DNA from: Xanthocytophaga agilis
Lineage (GTDB): Bacteria > Bacteroidota > Bacteroidia > Cytophagales > 172606-1
Length of the DNA stretch: 64,000 bases
Direction: 5' to 3'
Assembly: GCF_030068605.1 (NCBI RefSeq)
Contig: NZ_JASJOU010000020.1
Location: 1-64,000, forward strand
Below the pieces are notes generated by a model. That model searched no databases, had not been told where the DNA came from, and saw nothing but the letters and a program-made list of their open reading frames with translations. A program made the position numbers and the translations under genes. Numbering within the stretch: position 1 is the first letter of the stretch; each line of letters opens with the position of its first letter. This document shows positions 46,029 to 54,752 of the stretch, in pieces.

Positions 46029-47264
46029 TTATTTTCTGAAAATGGTGACCGGATCTACTTTTCCAGCTTTGCGGGCTGGAAAATAGCCTGCGCCTACTGA
46101 AACCAACATGCCAAATGCCGATCCGCTGATCAACAAACCACCCTCCAACTGAACAGGAAAGTAACCTACTGGAGGCCCTATATACACATTTCGCAGAAGC
46201 GTGACGAGTATTGTACCGATCAATAGTCCTGCCAATGTACCTGCACTCCCCATGATCAATGATTCGGACACGAATATCTTTATGATATCTCCTGTATTGA
46301 ATCCATTGGCTTTCAAGATGGCAATATCGTTCATCTTCTGGCTGATGGTCATATTGATGATATTGTAAATACCAAAAGCAGCAACCAATAGGATTGAAAA
46401 GGAGATCAGCGGGGTCATCGTACCCAGCATTTTGTTCTGGGCCAGTTGTTCGGCATTGGAGGTTTGCCAATCTTCTACCTTGTATTTCGTGTATTGTTGA
46501 ATCTGTGTCGAAAAGTAACCGGCTGAGTCGGGGTTACGAACTTTAACATACAGATCAGTAATTTCTGATGGGCTTTTTCTAAGCAGCTTTTGTGCTGTGC
46601 CAATATGCATGTATGCTTTCGAATCATCCAAATCCTTGGTATCTGTACTGAAAATGCCGACTACTTTTAATCGCCGCGAAACCCCTTCAGAAGACACAAC
46701 AGTCACCTGGTCGTTGAGTCTGAGGTTTAATTTTTCGGCAATTCCTTTGCCAATCACAATGGCATTAGGAGCATAGCTGATGGGTTGGACGGAGCCTGCC
46801 AGCAAGGTGCCTGCAATATTAAACATTGCATCTGCTTCGGCGACTACAATCCCATCCGCTACTCCTTTTACCTGCGTTTTGCCATTTTTCAAAAAAAGAT
46901 CAACCTTGACGTACGGAGCTACCTGCTCGACAAAGTCTAGGGATGCAATATCTTTAGCCAACTCCTCTGAGTTTAGGATCAGGCGGGAGCGATTGGCAAA
47001 TTGTGGATTGATAAGAACTGGTATCTGCTGTGGATGTTTACTTGTGGCCAGAGGCAGACTTAGTTGATCTTCACTATAAATCCGGATATGTGGAGCAGAC
47101 TTGAACAAGCTTTTTTTGGAATATGTACTTACGCCAACCACAATGGAATTGGAGAAAATATACAAAGCAATACCCACAGTTACCCCCAACGCTGCCACCA
47201 GGGTTTGTTTTTTGCGGGTGAGTATGTGAGTAAGGGCAATCTGATAGTTGACACTTAGTTTCAT
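46029..47264 (-). CDS. ABC transporter permease (FtsX/MacB family)
   Basis: 411 residues. One N-terminal membrane helix (about 20-45), a long periplasmic domain (about 48-280) and three C-terminal helices with the FtsX pattern (TMTPLISFSILLVAAFGIYNIINMTISQK, then the ILKANGF coupling segment). This is the MacB-like 4-helix topology. The start overlaps the adaptor stop by 4 nt (ATGA), and the ATPase follows after 4 nt, so the operon is tightly coupled. Confidence 0.93.
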   Translation of the reverse strand: MKLSVNYQIALTHILTRKKQTLVAALGVTVGIALYIFSNSIVVGVSTYSKKSLFKSAPHIRIYSEDQLSLPLATSKHPQQIPVLINPQFANRSRLILNSEELAKDIASLDFVEQVAPYVKVDLFLKNGKTQVKGVADGIVVAEADAMFNIAGTLLAGSVQPISYAPNAIVIGKGIAEKLNLRLNDQVTVVSSEGVSRRLKVVGIFSTDTKDLDDSKAYMHIGTAQKLLRKSPSEITDLYVKVRNPDSAGYFSTQIQQYTKYKVEDWQTSNAEQLAQNKMLGTMTPLISFSILLVAAFGIYNIINMTISQKMNDIAILKANGFNTGDIIKIFVSESLIMGSAGTLAGLLIGTILVTLLRNVYIGPPVGYFPVQLEGGLLISGSAFGMLVSVGAGYFPARKAGKVDPVTIFRK

Positions 47265-48370
47265 TGGGAGTCATAATTAGGTAAGACAAGAGCTGACTCT
47301 TCGGTCAGGCCAGAGAGAACCTGCACCCATTCGTTACTTACATAGCTTACTTTCACAGATAAAGGTTCTTTGTGGCCTTTAAGGTATACCTGGTTGGCAT
47401 AGTTTATATATTTCTTAGGAATGAGTAAGGCGTTTTTAGCAGTATCAACCTGAATGTTGACTTGTACCTGGGTTTTGACTACTTTAAAATCCAGCTCGCC
47501 TTCTGGTTTTATGTGTATAGTAAATGATTGCTTTTCTTCGTTGTAGGTGGGCATAATTTGGGATACTCTTCCCTGGTAAACCGAATCAGAAACAGTATTG
47601 AGGCGAATGAGCACCTTTTGGCCTACTTTTACTTTTTGAATACTGGTTTCGTCTACATCGGTTTGTACATACAACTGGTCGATGCTTCCGATCACAGCAA
47701 TGGCATCACCTTTCCGGACAAAATCACCTGTATTCTTTAACTTTTGCAGGACTCTACCTGCCGCAAGGGCCTTGACCTGATTCTGAGATTGCAGGGATTG
47801 ATACAAAGCTTGCTGGGATTGGTTAACTACCACATTTTCCCGTGCTTCATTAAGCAACTGAGTGTAGTTCTGTGAAGCCGCCATTAACTCAAATGTACTT
47901 TTTTTAAGCTGTAGTTCTGCCTTCTCATAGGTATCTAGGGATATACTGTTGGATTCCAGCAGGTTTTGGTGACGAATCTGATTTATCGAGTCGTAAGCTA
48001 CTGTAGATCTGGCCTGTTCCAGCCTGGCGCGTGCCTGCTGGAGAGCCGGAGCATTGGACCGTGTATTGTTCGCAGCCAGTATCAGCAGTTTTTCTGCATA
48101 GATTGTGTTGATATCATTCTGTGGGTTACGTATAGCAGCAATGAGCTGACCGACAGTTACCTGATCATTTTCGTGCACATAGATTTCTGTGAGGTATCCA
48201 TCAGTTAAGGCAGTAAGTGTATACTCGTTTTCAGCTTCCAACGTACCGGATGCAAACACATATTCGACGACATCTTTTCGGATTGGCTTGGTTTCTTCCT
48301 GTGGCCGGGAACAAGACAAGAGAAGAAACAGCACAGCAATGATAGCTGAATAAAGAAATCGGGTCTTCAT
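47261..48370 (-). CDS. Periplasmic adaptor (HlyD/MacA-like), lipoprotein
   Basis: 369 residues. Signal peptide and lipobox LFLLLSCSR (Cys about 20), so it is lipid-anchored. Then a biotinyl-lipoyl-like segment (LEAENEYTLTALTDGYLTEIYVHENDQVTVGQ), a long coiled-coil hairpin (about 80-190), and a barrel-sandwich return (GRVLQKLKNTGDFVRKGDAIAVIG). It bridges the FtsX-type permease and the TolC-type channel. It overlaps both neighbours by 4 nt. Confidence 0.93.
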   Translation of the reverse strand: MKTRFLYSAIIAVLFLLLSCSRPQEETKPIRKDVVEYVFASGTLEAENEYTLTALTDGYLTEIYVHENDQVTVGQLIAAIRNPQNDINTIYAEKLLILAANNTRSNAPALQQARARLEQARSTVAYDSINQIRHQNLLESNSISLDTYEKAELQLKKSTFELMAASQNYTQLLNEARENVVVNQSQQALYQSLQSQNQVKALAAGRVLQKLKNTGDFVRKGDAIAVIGSIDQLYVQTDVDETSIQKVKVGQKVLIRLNTVSDSVYQGRVSQIMPTYNEEKQSFTIHIKPEGELDFKVVKTQVQVNIQVDTAKNALLIPKKYINYANQVYLKGHKEPLSVKVSYVSNEWVQVLSGLTEESALVLPNYDSQ

Positions 48371-49671
48371 TTTATGGAGTTATGAATGAGAATGAATTGT
48401 TCCTGAAGTTTTACTTTTTGTGCGGATGCTATACGTGTATACTGAGCATCTATACTGGCGTTCAAGCTATTAATTGTATCTTCCAGTGTCACCAGACCCA
48501 CCTGGTAGTTGAGCAAATTCTTATCATAGGTTTCTTTTCGTAGTCGTTCGATTTCAAGGGCAGATGCATGCTCACTCTGTGCCTTACGCAGGTTGGTTTC
48601 CAACTTGCGTACTTCCAGTTCATCCTGAATTATGGCTTTTTCCAGGTTAAACTGATTAATTTTGACCTGATACTTCTGGCGATAATAGCCACTTACACTG
48701 GCATTACCCGGAATAGGTATAGACACACGAAAACCGTAATAGCTACTGGGAACCCATGACTGGCTTGAAGTAAATGGATTAGCCTGGGTATCAAACAATT
48801 GTCTCTGATTACTCAGAATCAGCGATAAGTAAGGCAGGTTTGTATATGCTTCCTTTCTGAATTCTGTCCTGGCAAATTCATAAGACAACAGGGCATTTCG
48901 CTGATGCAGGTTTCGGCTCAACGGTTCAGCTGATGCAGATACAACGGGAGGAGGATTTGGGACAAATTCCAGCGGCTCACGAATATCCATCCATGATTGC
49001 AGTGTATTGATCTGAAGCTCTATCTGATATTGAATCTGTTTCAGATTATCTTGCTGTGTGAGTCGGGAAATGGTGGCCTCGTTTACCTGTTGTTGAGTAG
49101 CTAATCCGTTGGCAAACTGATTGGTGACTGCCTGAAGCAACTGTTCTGCATTTTCTATGAATTGCATAGTAGCATTTTTTTGTTCCTGCAGAATAAGAAT
49201 GTTATAATAGACAGTAGCGGCATTTTCGTACAGGCTTTTTTTCTGAAGGGCATTTTCTGTCACCACCAACTGACTGTTGATCTGGCTCAGCTTAAAGTTC
49301 TGGATTCCGGTTGGGTTAATCAGCCTAATGTCGATGGTACTGTTAAAATTAGTATTGTACTGGACACCCAAAGCTACTTTTTCATATGTACCGGGTGTAC
49401 CTCCCAGAATTTCAGCAGGAAAAACAGTAACAGGCAATCGGGTATTGTTTGTATAGCCTAACGAAATACTTCCTGTCGGCTCTGGAATGCTTAGGATACC
49501 AGCAAGTCTGGACTTTTTGGCTTTTTCCTCTTCCAGCTTACCGTTTTTAATCAGATAACTTTTTTGCTCCAGCACAGACACCACATCAGCAAAAGATGAA
49601 AGGATAATCTGGGCCCTGGCATGCGAAAGTATTCCTAGCCAACCCACAATAAATAATGTTAATCGTCTCAT
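48367..49671 (-). CDS. TolC family outer membrane efflux protein
   Basis: 434 residues with a signal peptide (about 1-20) and the duplicated OEP helical pattern. Long amphipathic helices are seen at about 130-205 and 335-425 (for example EVRKLETNLRKAQSEHASALEIERLRKETYDKNLLNYQVG). It forms the outer-membrane exit duct of the tripartite system. The start overlaps the stop of the small upstream gene by 4 nt. Confidence 0.92.
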   Translation of the reverse strand: MRRLTLFIVGWLGILSHARAQIILSSFADVVSVLEQKSYLIKNGKLEEEKAKKSRLAGILSIPEPTGSISLGYTNNTRLPVTVFPAEILGGTPGTYEKVALGVQYNTNFNSTIDIRLINPTGIQNFKLSQINSQLVVTENALQKKSLYENAATVYYNILILQEQKNATMQFIENAEQLLQAVTNQFANGLATQQQVNEATISRLTQQDNLKQIQYQIELQINTLQSWMDIREPLEFVPNPPPVVSASAEPLSRNLHQRNALLSYEFARTEFRKEAYTNLPYLSLILSNQRQLFDTQANPFTSSQSWVPSSYYGFRVSIPIPGNASVSGYYRQKYQVKINQFNLEKAIIQDELEVRKLETNLRKAQSEHASALEIERLRKETYDKNLLNYQVGLVTLEDTINSLNASIDAQYTRIASAQKVKLQEQFILIHNSIK

Positions 49672-50054
49672 CCGTTGACTCGTTTGAAGTGAAAAAATTT
49701 GGAGAACAGCAATACCTTCACTTTAAAGTAAAAATGATCGACATCTTTGACTGTGAGTGAAACCAGAAATTGCCTGTCATCATCGGGACTAATAAGCACT
49801 CCCTGATAAGACCGTGTATTGTTGTTCCAGACCAGATCTTTCAATACAAGCTTTCCATTTTGTGCAGGATCATTCGAAACAGCCTTACCTTGAATGCCTC
49901 CATTGTGTGGGAAAAATTGTACCAATTTATCCGGATGCGTTTCATCCTGCCAAATGCCCAAAAGAGAGGGATGAGATTGTGCCCGCAAACAAGGCATTAG
50001 AGTCAGGTAAAGCCCCAGAGCCGGCAGCATAGATGTGAGAAGTTTTTGTATCAT
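49668..50054 (-). CDS. DUF2147-like small exported protein
   Basis: 128 residues: a signal peptide (about 1-25), then a beta-rich domain with LLGIWQDETHPDKLVQF, GGIQGKAVSNDP and DLVWNNNTRSYQGVLISPDDD. This is the lipocalin-like DUF2147 pattern (GxW...G...I). It is the first gene of the MacB/HlyD/TolC operon and overlaps TolC by 4 nt. Function unknown, possibly a periplasmic partner of the exporter. Confidence 0.7.
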   Translation of the reverse strand: MIQKLLTSMLPALGLYLTLMPCLRAQSHPSLLGIWQDETHPDKLVQFFPHNGGIQGKAVSNDPAQNGKLVLKDLVWNNNTRSYQGVLISPDDDRQFLVSLTVKDVDHFYFKVKVLLFSKFFHFKRVNG

Positions 50055-50150
50055 AATTCCATAGGTTAGGATACAAAAATGCAGTGAACTGTACTGGAAA
50101 GAAATGTAGACCAGGCGAAATGGACCAAATGATCTGCCAATTGGACCGGA

Positions 50151-50924
50151 CTAGGCGTGTGTGTTCTGAAGCCACATCAAAAACTCGGTCACTTTTAACT
50201 TACCTACTAAAACATTTTCCTTGTAGGGCAGCAATAGATGCAATAAAAGTTTGCGATTGAAGTAACGGGAAGCACTTTTGATCGTCTTTCGGTTGACAAG
50301 AATTTGTCTGTTGGCACGGTAAAACTGAGGAAAGCAACGACTTTCGAGGGCGTCTAAGGTATGGGTGAGCTTATAATGTTCATTGGCAAACGTATACGCA
50401 CAGACTACTTCATTTTCAATCGCAAAATAAGCAATATCTGTAAAGGGTATTGGCAGAATTTTATCGCCCCGCTGAATAATCAGTGATTGCTCTGAAGTTG
50501 GAGTAAACTCAGGTAAGGGAGTTATGGTTTGGGGTAAGGTTACACCTGAGCGGGTGAATTTTTCTTTCAGGAGTTGGTATTTGGCAAGAGAGCGTTCGAC
50601 ATCCGCTCGTTTGAATGGTTTTAAAATGTACTCGATTCCATTGGTTTGGAAGGCTTCCAACAGGTATTGGTCGAATGCGGTACAGAAGATAACCGGTACC
50701 GCAACAGCACATTTTTTAAAAATTTCAAAGGATAAACCATCTCCCAGGTCTATATCTGAGAAGATGAGATCAACGATGGGCTTTTGTTCAAAAAAATAGA
50801 TGGCCTCATCTACTGAATGTAGAAAAGGTAATAGTTCAATGCTATCATCCACTGAACGGATGGTTGTTGCCAGGTCTCTGGCAGTCAGCCGTTCATCTTC
50901 TATGATAAGGACCCTTATAGACAT
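50151..50924 (-). CDS. LytTR-type response regulator
   Basis: 257 residues. Receiver domain 1-125 with acidic pocket Glu9/Asp10, phosphoacceptor Asp57 in IFSDIDLG, and Lys in ILKPFKR. The C-terminal LytTR DNA-binding domain runs from about 150 (IIQRGDKILPIPFTDIAYFAIENEVV, then CFPQFYRANRQILVNRKTI). It overlaps the kinase gene by 10 nt. About 96 nt downstream begins the export operon on the same strand, its most likely target. Confidence 0.95.
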   Translation of the reverse strand: MSIRVLIIEDERLTARDLATTIRSVDDSIELLPFLHSVDEAIYFFEQKPIVDLIFSDIDLGDGLSFEIFKKCAVAVPVIFCTAFDQYLLEAFQTNGIEYILKPFKRADVERSLAKYQLLKEKFTRSGVTLPQTITPLPEFTPTSEQSLIIQRGDKILPIPFTDIAYFAIENEVVCAYTFANEHYKLTHTLDALESRCFPQFYRANRQILVNRKTIKSASRYFNRKLLLHLLLPYKENVLVGKLKVTEFLMWLQNTHA

Positions 50925-51889
50925 ACAACAGGAACTTTAACAGTAAATGTATCCTTTTGATCGGTAACCTCTATAGATGTTTGAAACATAAGCTTATAAC
51001 GGTTGCTGAGATTGGCCAAACCGGTTCCTGAGGTAACTTGCAAGTGTTTGGGCTGTTTTGGGTTGGTAATGACAACATGTTTATCTTCTGAAAAGATCTG
51101 AATCAGCAATGGCTTTTTGACTGACAAGGCATTGTGTTTAATGGCATTCTCTACAAGTGACTGTACCGCAAATGCAGGGACATGACATTGCAGCAGCGGA
51201 TGGGCAATCTGAACCGAATACTGGAGTGCCTCTCCAAAACGAGTTACCTGAAGGTGTAAGTACTCCTGTGTAAACGCAATTTCTTCTTTGAGGGACACTA
51301 TCTGTGTATTACCGGCCTGATTGGTATAACGTAAAAACTCAGATAAGCTAAGGGTATACTGTACTGCTCTATCTTGATCGAGGGTAATGAGGGATTTGAG
51401 GGTGCTTAAGGCGTTGAATAAAAAATGGGGCTGCAACTGTTGTGTGAGTGCTTTTTTCTGAGCTTCCAGATTTTCCAGTTTCACTTTGTCTAGTTCTACT
51501 TCAACTGATACTTTGTCTTCTTTTAGCCGTTGCAACCGAAGGATGATTAAAATGATGCTATTGATGGCTAAAGTTGAAATCAATGGATAGATAAAGAAAG
51601 ATAATGTCTGTAGATTTTCAGATAGGATAGGAATAAATAACAAAATACCCAGATGAAATACCAATGATCCTGAGTAGCTGATAATGTATTTGGTTACCTG
51701 TGTTAAAGATGTTTTGAATAACATACTGTTGGCTAACCAAAAAAACATAATCATTAGCGTCAGTGCCAGATAGCTCACAACAATGTATGCTGGTTTAATG
51801 TGTGCAAAGAGATACACCGGAGCAATACCATAGAAGGCAATCAATGGTGAGGCAAGTAGTAGTAATTTATATTCTTTATTAATCGCCAT
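50915..51889 (-). CDS. LytS-type sensor histidine kinase
   Basis: 324 residues from ATG 51889 (the longer frame adds 79 residues with no membrane-protein logic and is rejected). Four membrane helices (about 8-28, 35-55, 67-90 and 95-118) are followed by the His_kinase domain: QLQPHFLFNALSTLKSLI carries the phospho-His, SLVENAIKHNAL is the N box, and GTGLANLSNRYKLMF is the G box. It pairs with the overlapping LytTR regulator. The sensed signal is unknown, presumably membrane or periplasmic stress relieved by the exporter. Confidence 0.93.
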   Translation of the reverse strand: MAINKEYKLLLLASPLIAFYGIAPVYLFAHIKPAYIVVSYLALTLMIMFFWLANSMLFKTSLTQVTKYIISYSGSLVFHLGILLFIPILSENLQTLSFFIYPLISTLAINSIILIILRLQRLKEDKVSVEVELDKVKLENLEAQKKALTQQLQPHFLFNALSTLKSLITLDQDRAVQYTLSLSEFLRYTNQAGNTQIVSLKEEIAFTQEYLHLQVTRFGEALQYSVQIAHPLLQCHVPAFAVQSLVENAIKHNALSVKKPLLIQIFSEDKHVVITNPKQPKHLQVTSGTGLANLSNRYKLMFQTSIEVTDQKDTFTVKVPVVCL

Positions 51890-52463
51890 ACAGATTTGAT
51901 TACTACACAAATAAAGCCATACAGAGATAACTATTACACATATAGCACCTTCTTTTTTTGTTTGACAGGTTGAGGGATTACCTGAAAAACTCCATAATTT
52001 ATATGAGTTGATTGCAAATTTATTCTTTCTTTTACTACGAGCAAACCAAGGGAATGACCACAGTTGTTTCAGCTGATCATGTAGGCAATCCAGAGAGTGT
52101 CTTATCCTAAAAGGATCGCTATGCATGCCTGAAGGTTAAAGCTTTAAAAATGGTAGCTAGTTTGTTTTGTTGCTCTGTCTCCCATTTTATTCCCATCGCA
52201 ATCTCTCTTTTTCGTCTTCTGAATGGCTGTCACTTCCCTTTTATACTACCTGTAGGGAACTTTCCTCCCTGTCCTTCTGAAGAACAAAAAAGGGTATAGT
52301 GTTTTTGAACAGGAAGAAAAATTTTCTTTCAGAAAGGCAAAAAATAAACAGAGAAAAAGAAACAAACTCTCTTAGCTTGACAGCGTTGCTTGACATCATT
52401 GAGCGGATGCTTGTGCCAGAGACTTCCTTTACTTCCGGAAAAGAGATGGAATAGAATACGCTT
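51890..52463. other. Intergenic region with CCCTGTCCTTCTGAA repeat
   Basis: About 570 bp. Around 52262-52345 are words shared with the repeat region at 31.5 kb (CCCTGTCCTTCTGAA, then TTCTTTCAGAAAGGCA). The promoter of the LytS gene should be in the left part. No gene supported. Confidence 0.45.
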
Positions 52464-53225
52464 TCACGGCTTGCTCTCTATATAACGGGGAATCTGCACA
52501 AAGAAAGTGGTTCCCTTACCTTCCTGGCTTTCAAACCAGATCTTGCCCTGATGCCACTCTACAATGGTCTTGATGATTGACATGCCCAGACCGGTGGTTG
52601 GCTCGTTGTGCAGGCCCGGCCGGCGGGCTTTGGTAAACTTGTCAAACAGTGAACTGTGGTACTTTTCTGGTATACCGATGCCGTTATCTTCCACACGTAC
52701 CAATACCGAATCTGACTCGGGCTGGTCTTCGATATGAACAGCAATCAGTCCGCCTTCAGGAGTAAACTTAATGGAGTTGGAAACCAGGTTGGTAATTGCC
52801 AGTATAAACTTAACTTCGTCAATCGCTACATAGATTGACGGGTCTGAACTGGTAAACTGAAAGGTGAGTAGCTTTTGCTGGGGGGTATGCTGAAACTGCT
52901 CTATCAACTCACGTGTCTTCTGCACCAGATCCACACGCCCTTTGACTACATCTACCTCGGAAGATTCTAAAAATTCTTGTTCGACAAAGTCGCGGATCAG
53001 CTTGAGTGAATGTTTGCTGGTCTGGGAAATCAGGCTGACTACCCGTATCAGATCCTCATCATTGTATTCTTTCAAACGACTGATCGTCAGTGAGGATAGC
53101 GACTGAATTGTGCCCAACGGTCCGGCCAGTTCATGGGAAAGTATATGGAGAATAGCATTTTTCTTGTTGGAATACTTGGTTTCTACATCCAGGTAGTATT
53201 TTAATTTAGTGATATCTTCTATCAT
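52464..53225 (-). CDS. Histidine kinase domain part of a split PAS-kinase (HisKA-like and HATPase_c)
   Basis: 253 codons from ATG 53225. HisKA: HILSHELAGPLGTIQSL with the phospho-His. HATPase_c: N box TNLVSNSIKFTPEGG, G1 VEDNGIGIPEKY, F box FTKARRPG and G2 TGLGMSIIKTIV. The catalytic half is complete, cytosolic and has no membrane segment. In this frame the residues just upstream of ATG (NKRLLGG, then MIEDITK) are a PAC-domain end. The 153-codon PAS ORF before it reads into a different frame and stops at the overlapping ATGA. The pair is therefore one PAS-kinase gene broken by a 1-nt loss, or two coupled polypeptides. Confidence 0.85.
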   Translation of the reverse strand: MIEDITKLKYYLDVETKYSNKKNAILHILSHELAGPLGTIQSLSSLTISRLKEYNDEDLIRVVSLISQTSKHSLKLIRDFVEQEFLESSEVDVVKGRVDLVQKTRELIEQFQHTPQQKLLTFQFTSSDPSIYVAIDEVKFILAITNLVSNSIKFTPEGGLIAVHIEDQPESDSVLVRVEDNGIGIPEKYHSSLFDKFTKARRPGLHNEPTTGLGMSIIKTIVEWHQGKIWFESQEGKGTTFFVQIPRYIESKP

Positions 53226-53683
53226 ACCACCCAGCAGGCGTTTGTTTTATCTAAGCCAACCGGAATAGACAAGGGCAGCAGACGCAGCCATTTAATTGTC
53301 CGGTCTTCAAGCTGAATACGAAACTCAATGGGTTGCCGGATAGCTTCCTCCTGCCGGCTAGTCTCTTTATCCGGCGTTTGTTGACCAGTAGCTGGCTGGT
53401 TAAGCAGTTGCTGGTAGATATCGCTTACATAGGATCGGTCTTCGGGATGAACCAGGTCCCACAACTGGCTGAGTTTCAATTGTTGGCGGCTACAGTTAAA
53501 TACCTGTTCAAATGCCGGATTCAAATAGGAAAACTGCTGAAGATCCGGATCGAAAGCGAAAACAATAAAGCTGCTTTGTTGTGCCAGTTGAGATAAAAAG
53601 GCAGCAGAGTAAAAATCCAAGGGTGCGTCCATAGCGTCGATTGGGTTTGTATCCAGATCGACTTGATGTTGTGAGTACAGCAC
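53222..53683 (-). CDS. PAS domain part of the split PAS-kinase
   Basis: 153 codons with a PAS fold: FIVFAFDPDLQQFSYLNPAFEQVFNC and LWDLVHPEDRSYVSDIYQQLL are typical PAS/PAC text. The end (GLDKTNACWVV) does not look like a PAC end. Shifting one base inside the AAAACAAA run gives GLDKTKRLLGG, which joins MIEDITK of the kinase ORF in a single natural PAC-to-kinase linker. The stop overlaps the kinase ATG by 4 nt. Read as a frameshifted gene, or possibly a programmed or split form. Confidence 0.75.
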   Translation of the reverse strand: MLYSQHQVDLDTNPIDAMDAPLDFYSAAFLSQLAQQSSFIVFAFDPDLQQFSYLNPAFEQVFNCSRQQLKLSQLWDLVHPEDRSYVSDIYQQLLNQPATGQQTPDKETSRQEEAIRQPIEFRIQLEDRTIKWLRLLPLSIPVGLDKTNACWVV

Positions 53684-54229
53684 GTTGGCTAGTGTGACAC
53701 AACCTTTGAGAAGAAGAGGAAAATGAAATTACAAAATGATAGTTACAAAGTTATAATGGCATTGCCGTTGTAATGCCTGGCAATAGTACGCTTAGCTTTT
53801 GGAACATTCAGCTGGCAAGATTAGTTTCCGCTCTGCGAGGAATGGGAGGACATTGGGAGGACATTGACAGAGTTTGTGCAAAGAAACCGTTCCTGGAAAT
53901 GCATCGGTTGAAAATGAAAGTATCCTGCCAACTACAGATGAATTTTCACCATCGTTTAGCTTGGGGATAACATCAATCTGGGAAAGACAATAGGTATGTT
54001 GAAAATCAATGACGGATTACATAGCCACTTTCATCCAGAGTCGCAAAACCAACGATGGGGAAAATACCATCTTTCTTAAAGAGGCTGATTGTGCAGCTTA
54101 CTTGTGAACAGAAAGAATATAACTTTTTGGTACTTATAAGAGTCGTTTGGAATACAACAACAGTCGTTTGAGCTACATCTTTTTTCTGACAGTATGGCAA
54201 TTTTGCATCATCAGGAAATAAACAAAATT
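53684..54229. other. Intergenic region with REP-like words
   Basis: About 545 bp between the divergent PAS-kinase and YceI genes. GGGAGGACATT occurs twice in tandem near 53845-53865. GATAACATCAA near 53966 and CCAACGATGGGG near 54050 belong to the GATAACACC repeat family. No gene supported. Confidence 0.5.
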
Positions 54230-54748
54230 ATGGCAACAACAAAATGGATTTCAGACTCTGCTCACAGCGAACTACAATTTAAAATCAAGCATTTGATGAT
54301 TTCAACAGTTACAGGATCTATTAAAAAGTTTGAAGTAATGGTCGAATCACATGGGGATGACTTTACCAATGCAACAATTAATTTTATAGCAGATGTACAT
54401 TCTATTGATACAAATAATCCCGAACGTGAGAAGCACTTGCAGGCAGTAGAGTTTTTTGATTCCGCACACTTCCCTACAATTACGTTTGAAAGTACCAGAA
54501 TGGAAAGAATCGATGAGGAAAGCTATAAATTACATGGCAGTCTTGTGATAAAAGGCATTAGCAAATCAATAGTGATCGATGTCGAACATGGTGGCATTGT
54601 CGAAAAGGATCGTTTTGGAAACAAAAAAGTCGGCTTTACAATAAATACAAAGATCAACCGTCATGACTTTGGTGTAGGTCCTGTAAATCCAGGTTTAGGT
54701 GATGAGATAAAACTCTACAGCAGCATACAGATTGTGAAGCAAATGTAG
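54230..54748 (+). CDS. YceI family protein (polyisoprenoid-binding-like)
   Basis: 172 residues from ATG 54230 (the longer frame from 54194 adds a non-family prefix). Typical YceI text: WISDSAHSELQFKIKHLMISTVTGSIKKF, DVHSIDTNNPEREKHLQ, FFDSAHFPTITFEST and GFTINTKINRHDFGVG. The family forms a lipocalin-like barrel binding long isoprenoids or quinone-like lipids. This copy has no signal peptide, so it is cytosolic. The AraC gene begins 4 nt after its stop, so the two form a tight operon. Confidence 0.93.
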   Translation: MATTKWISDSAHSELQFKIKHLMISTVTGSIKKFEVMVESHGDDFTNATINFIADVHSIDTNNPEREKHLQAVEFFDSAHFPTITFESTRMERIDEESYKLHGSLVIKGISKSIVIDVEHGGIVEKDRFGNKKVGFTINTKINRHDFGVGPVNPGLGDEIKLYSSIQIVKQM

Positions 54749-54752
54749 TCTG

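Noticed and set aside
51890-52126. 79-residue N-terminal extension of the LytS kinase
   Set aside because: The added text is basic and unstructured, while ATG 51889 begins directly before the first membrane helix, as in the family.
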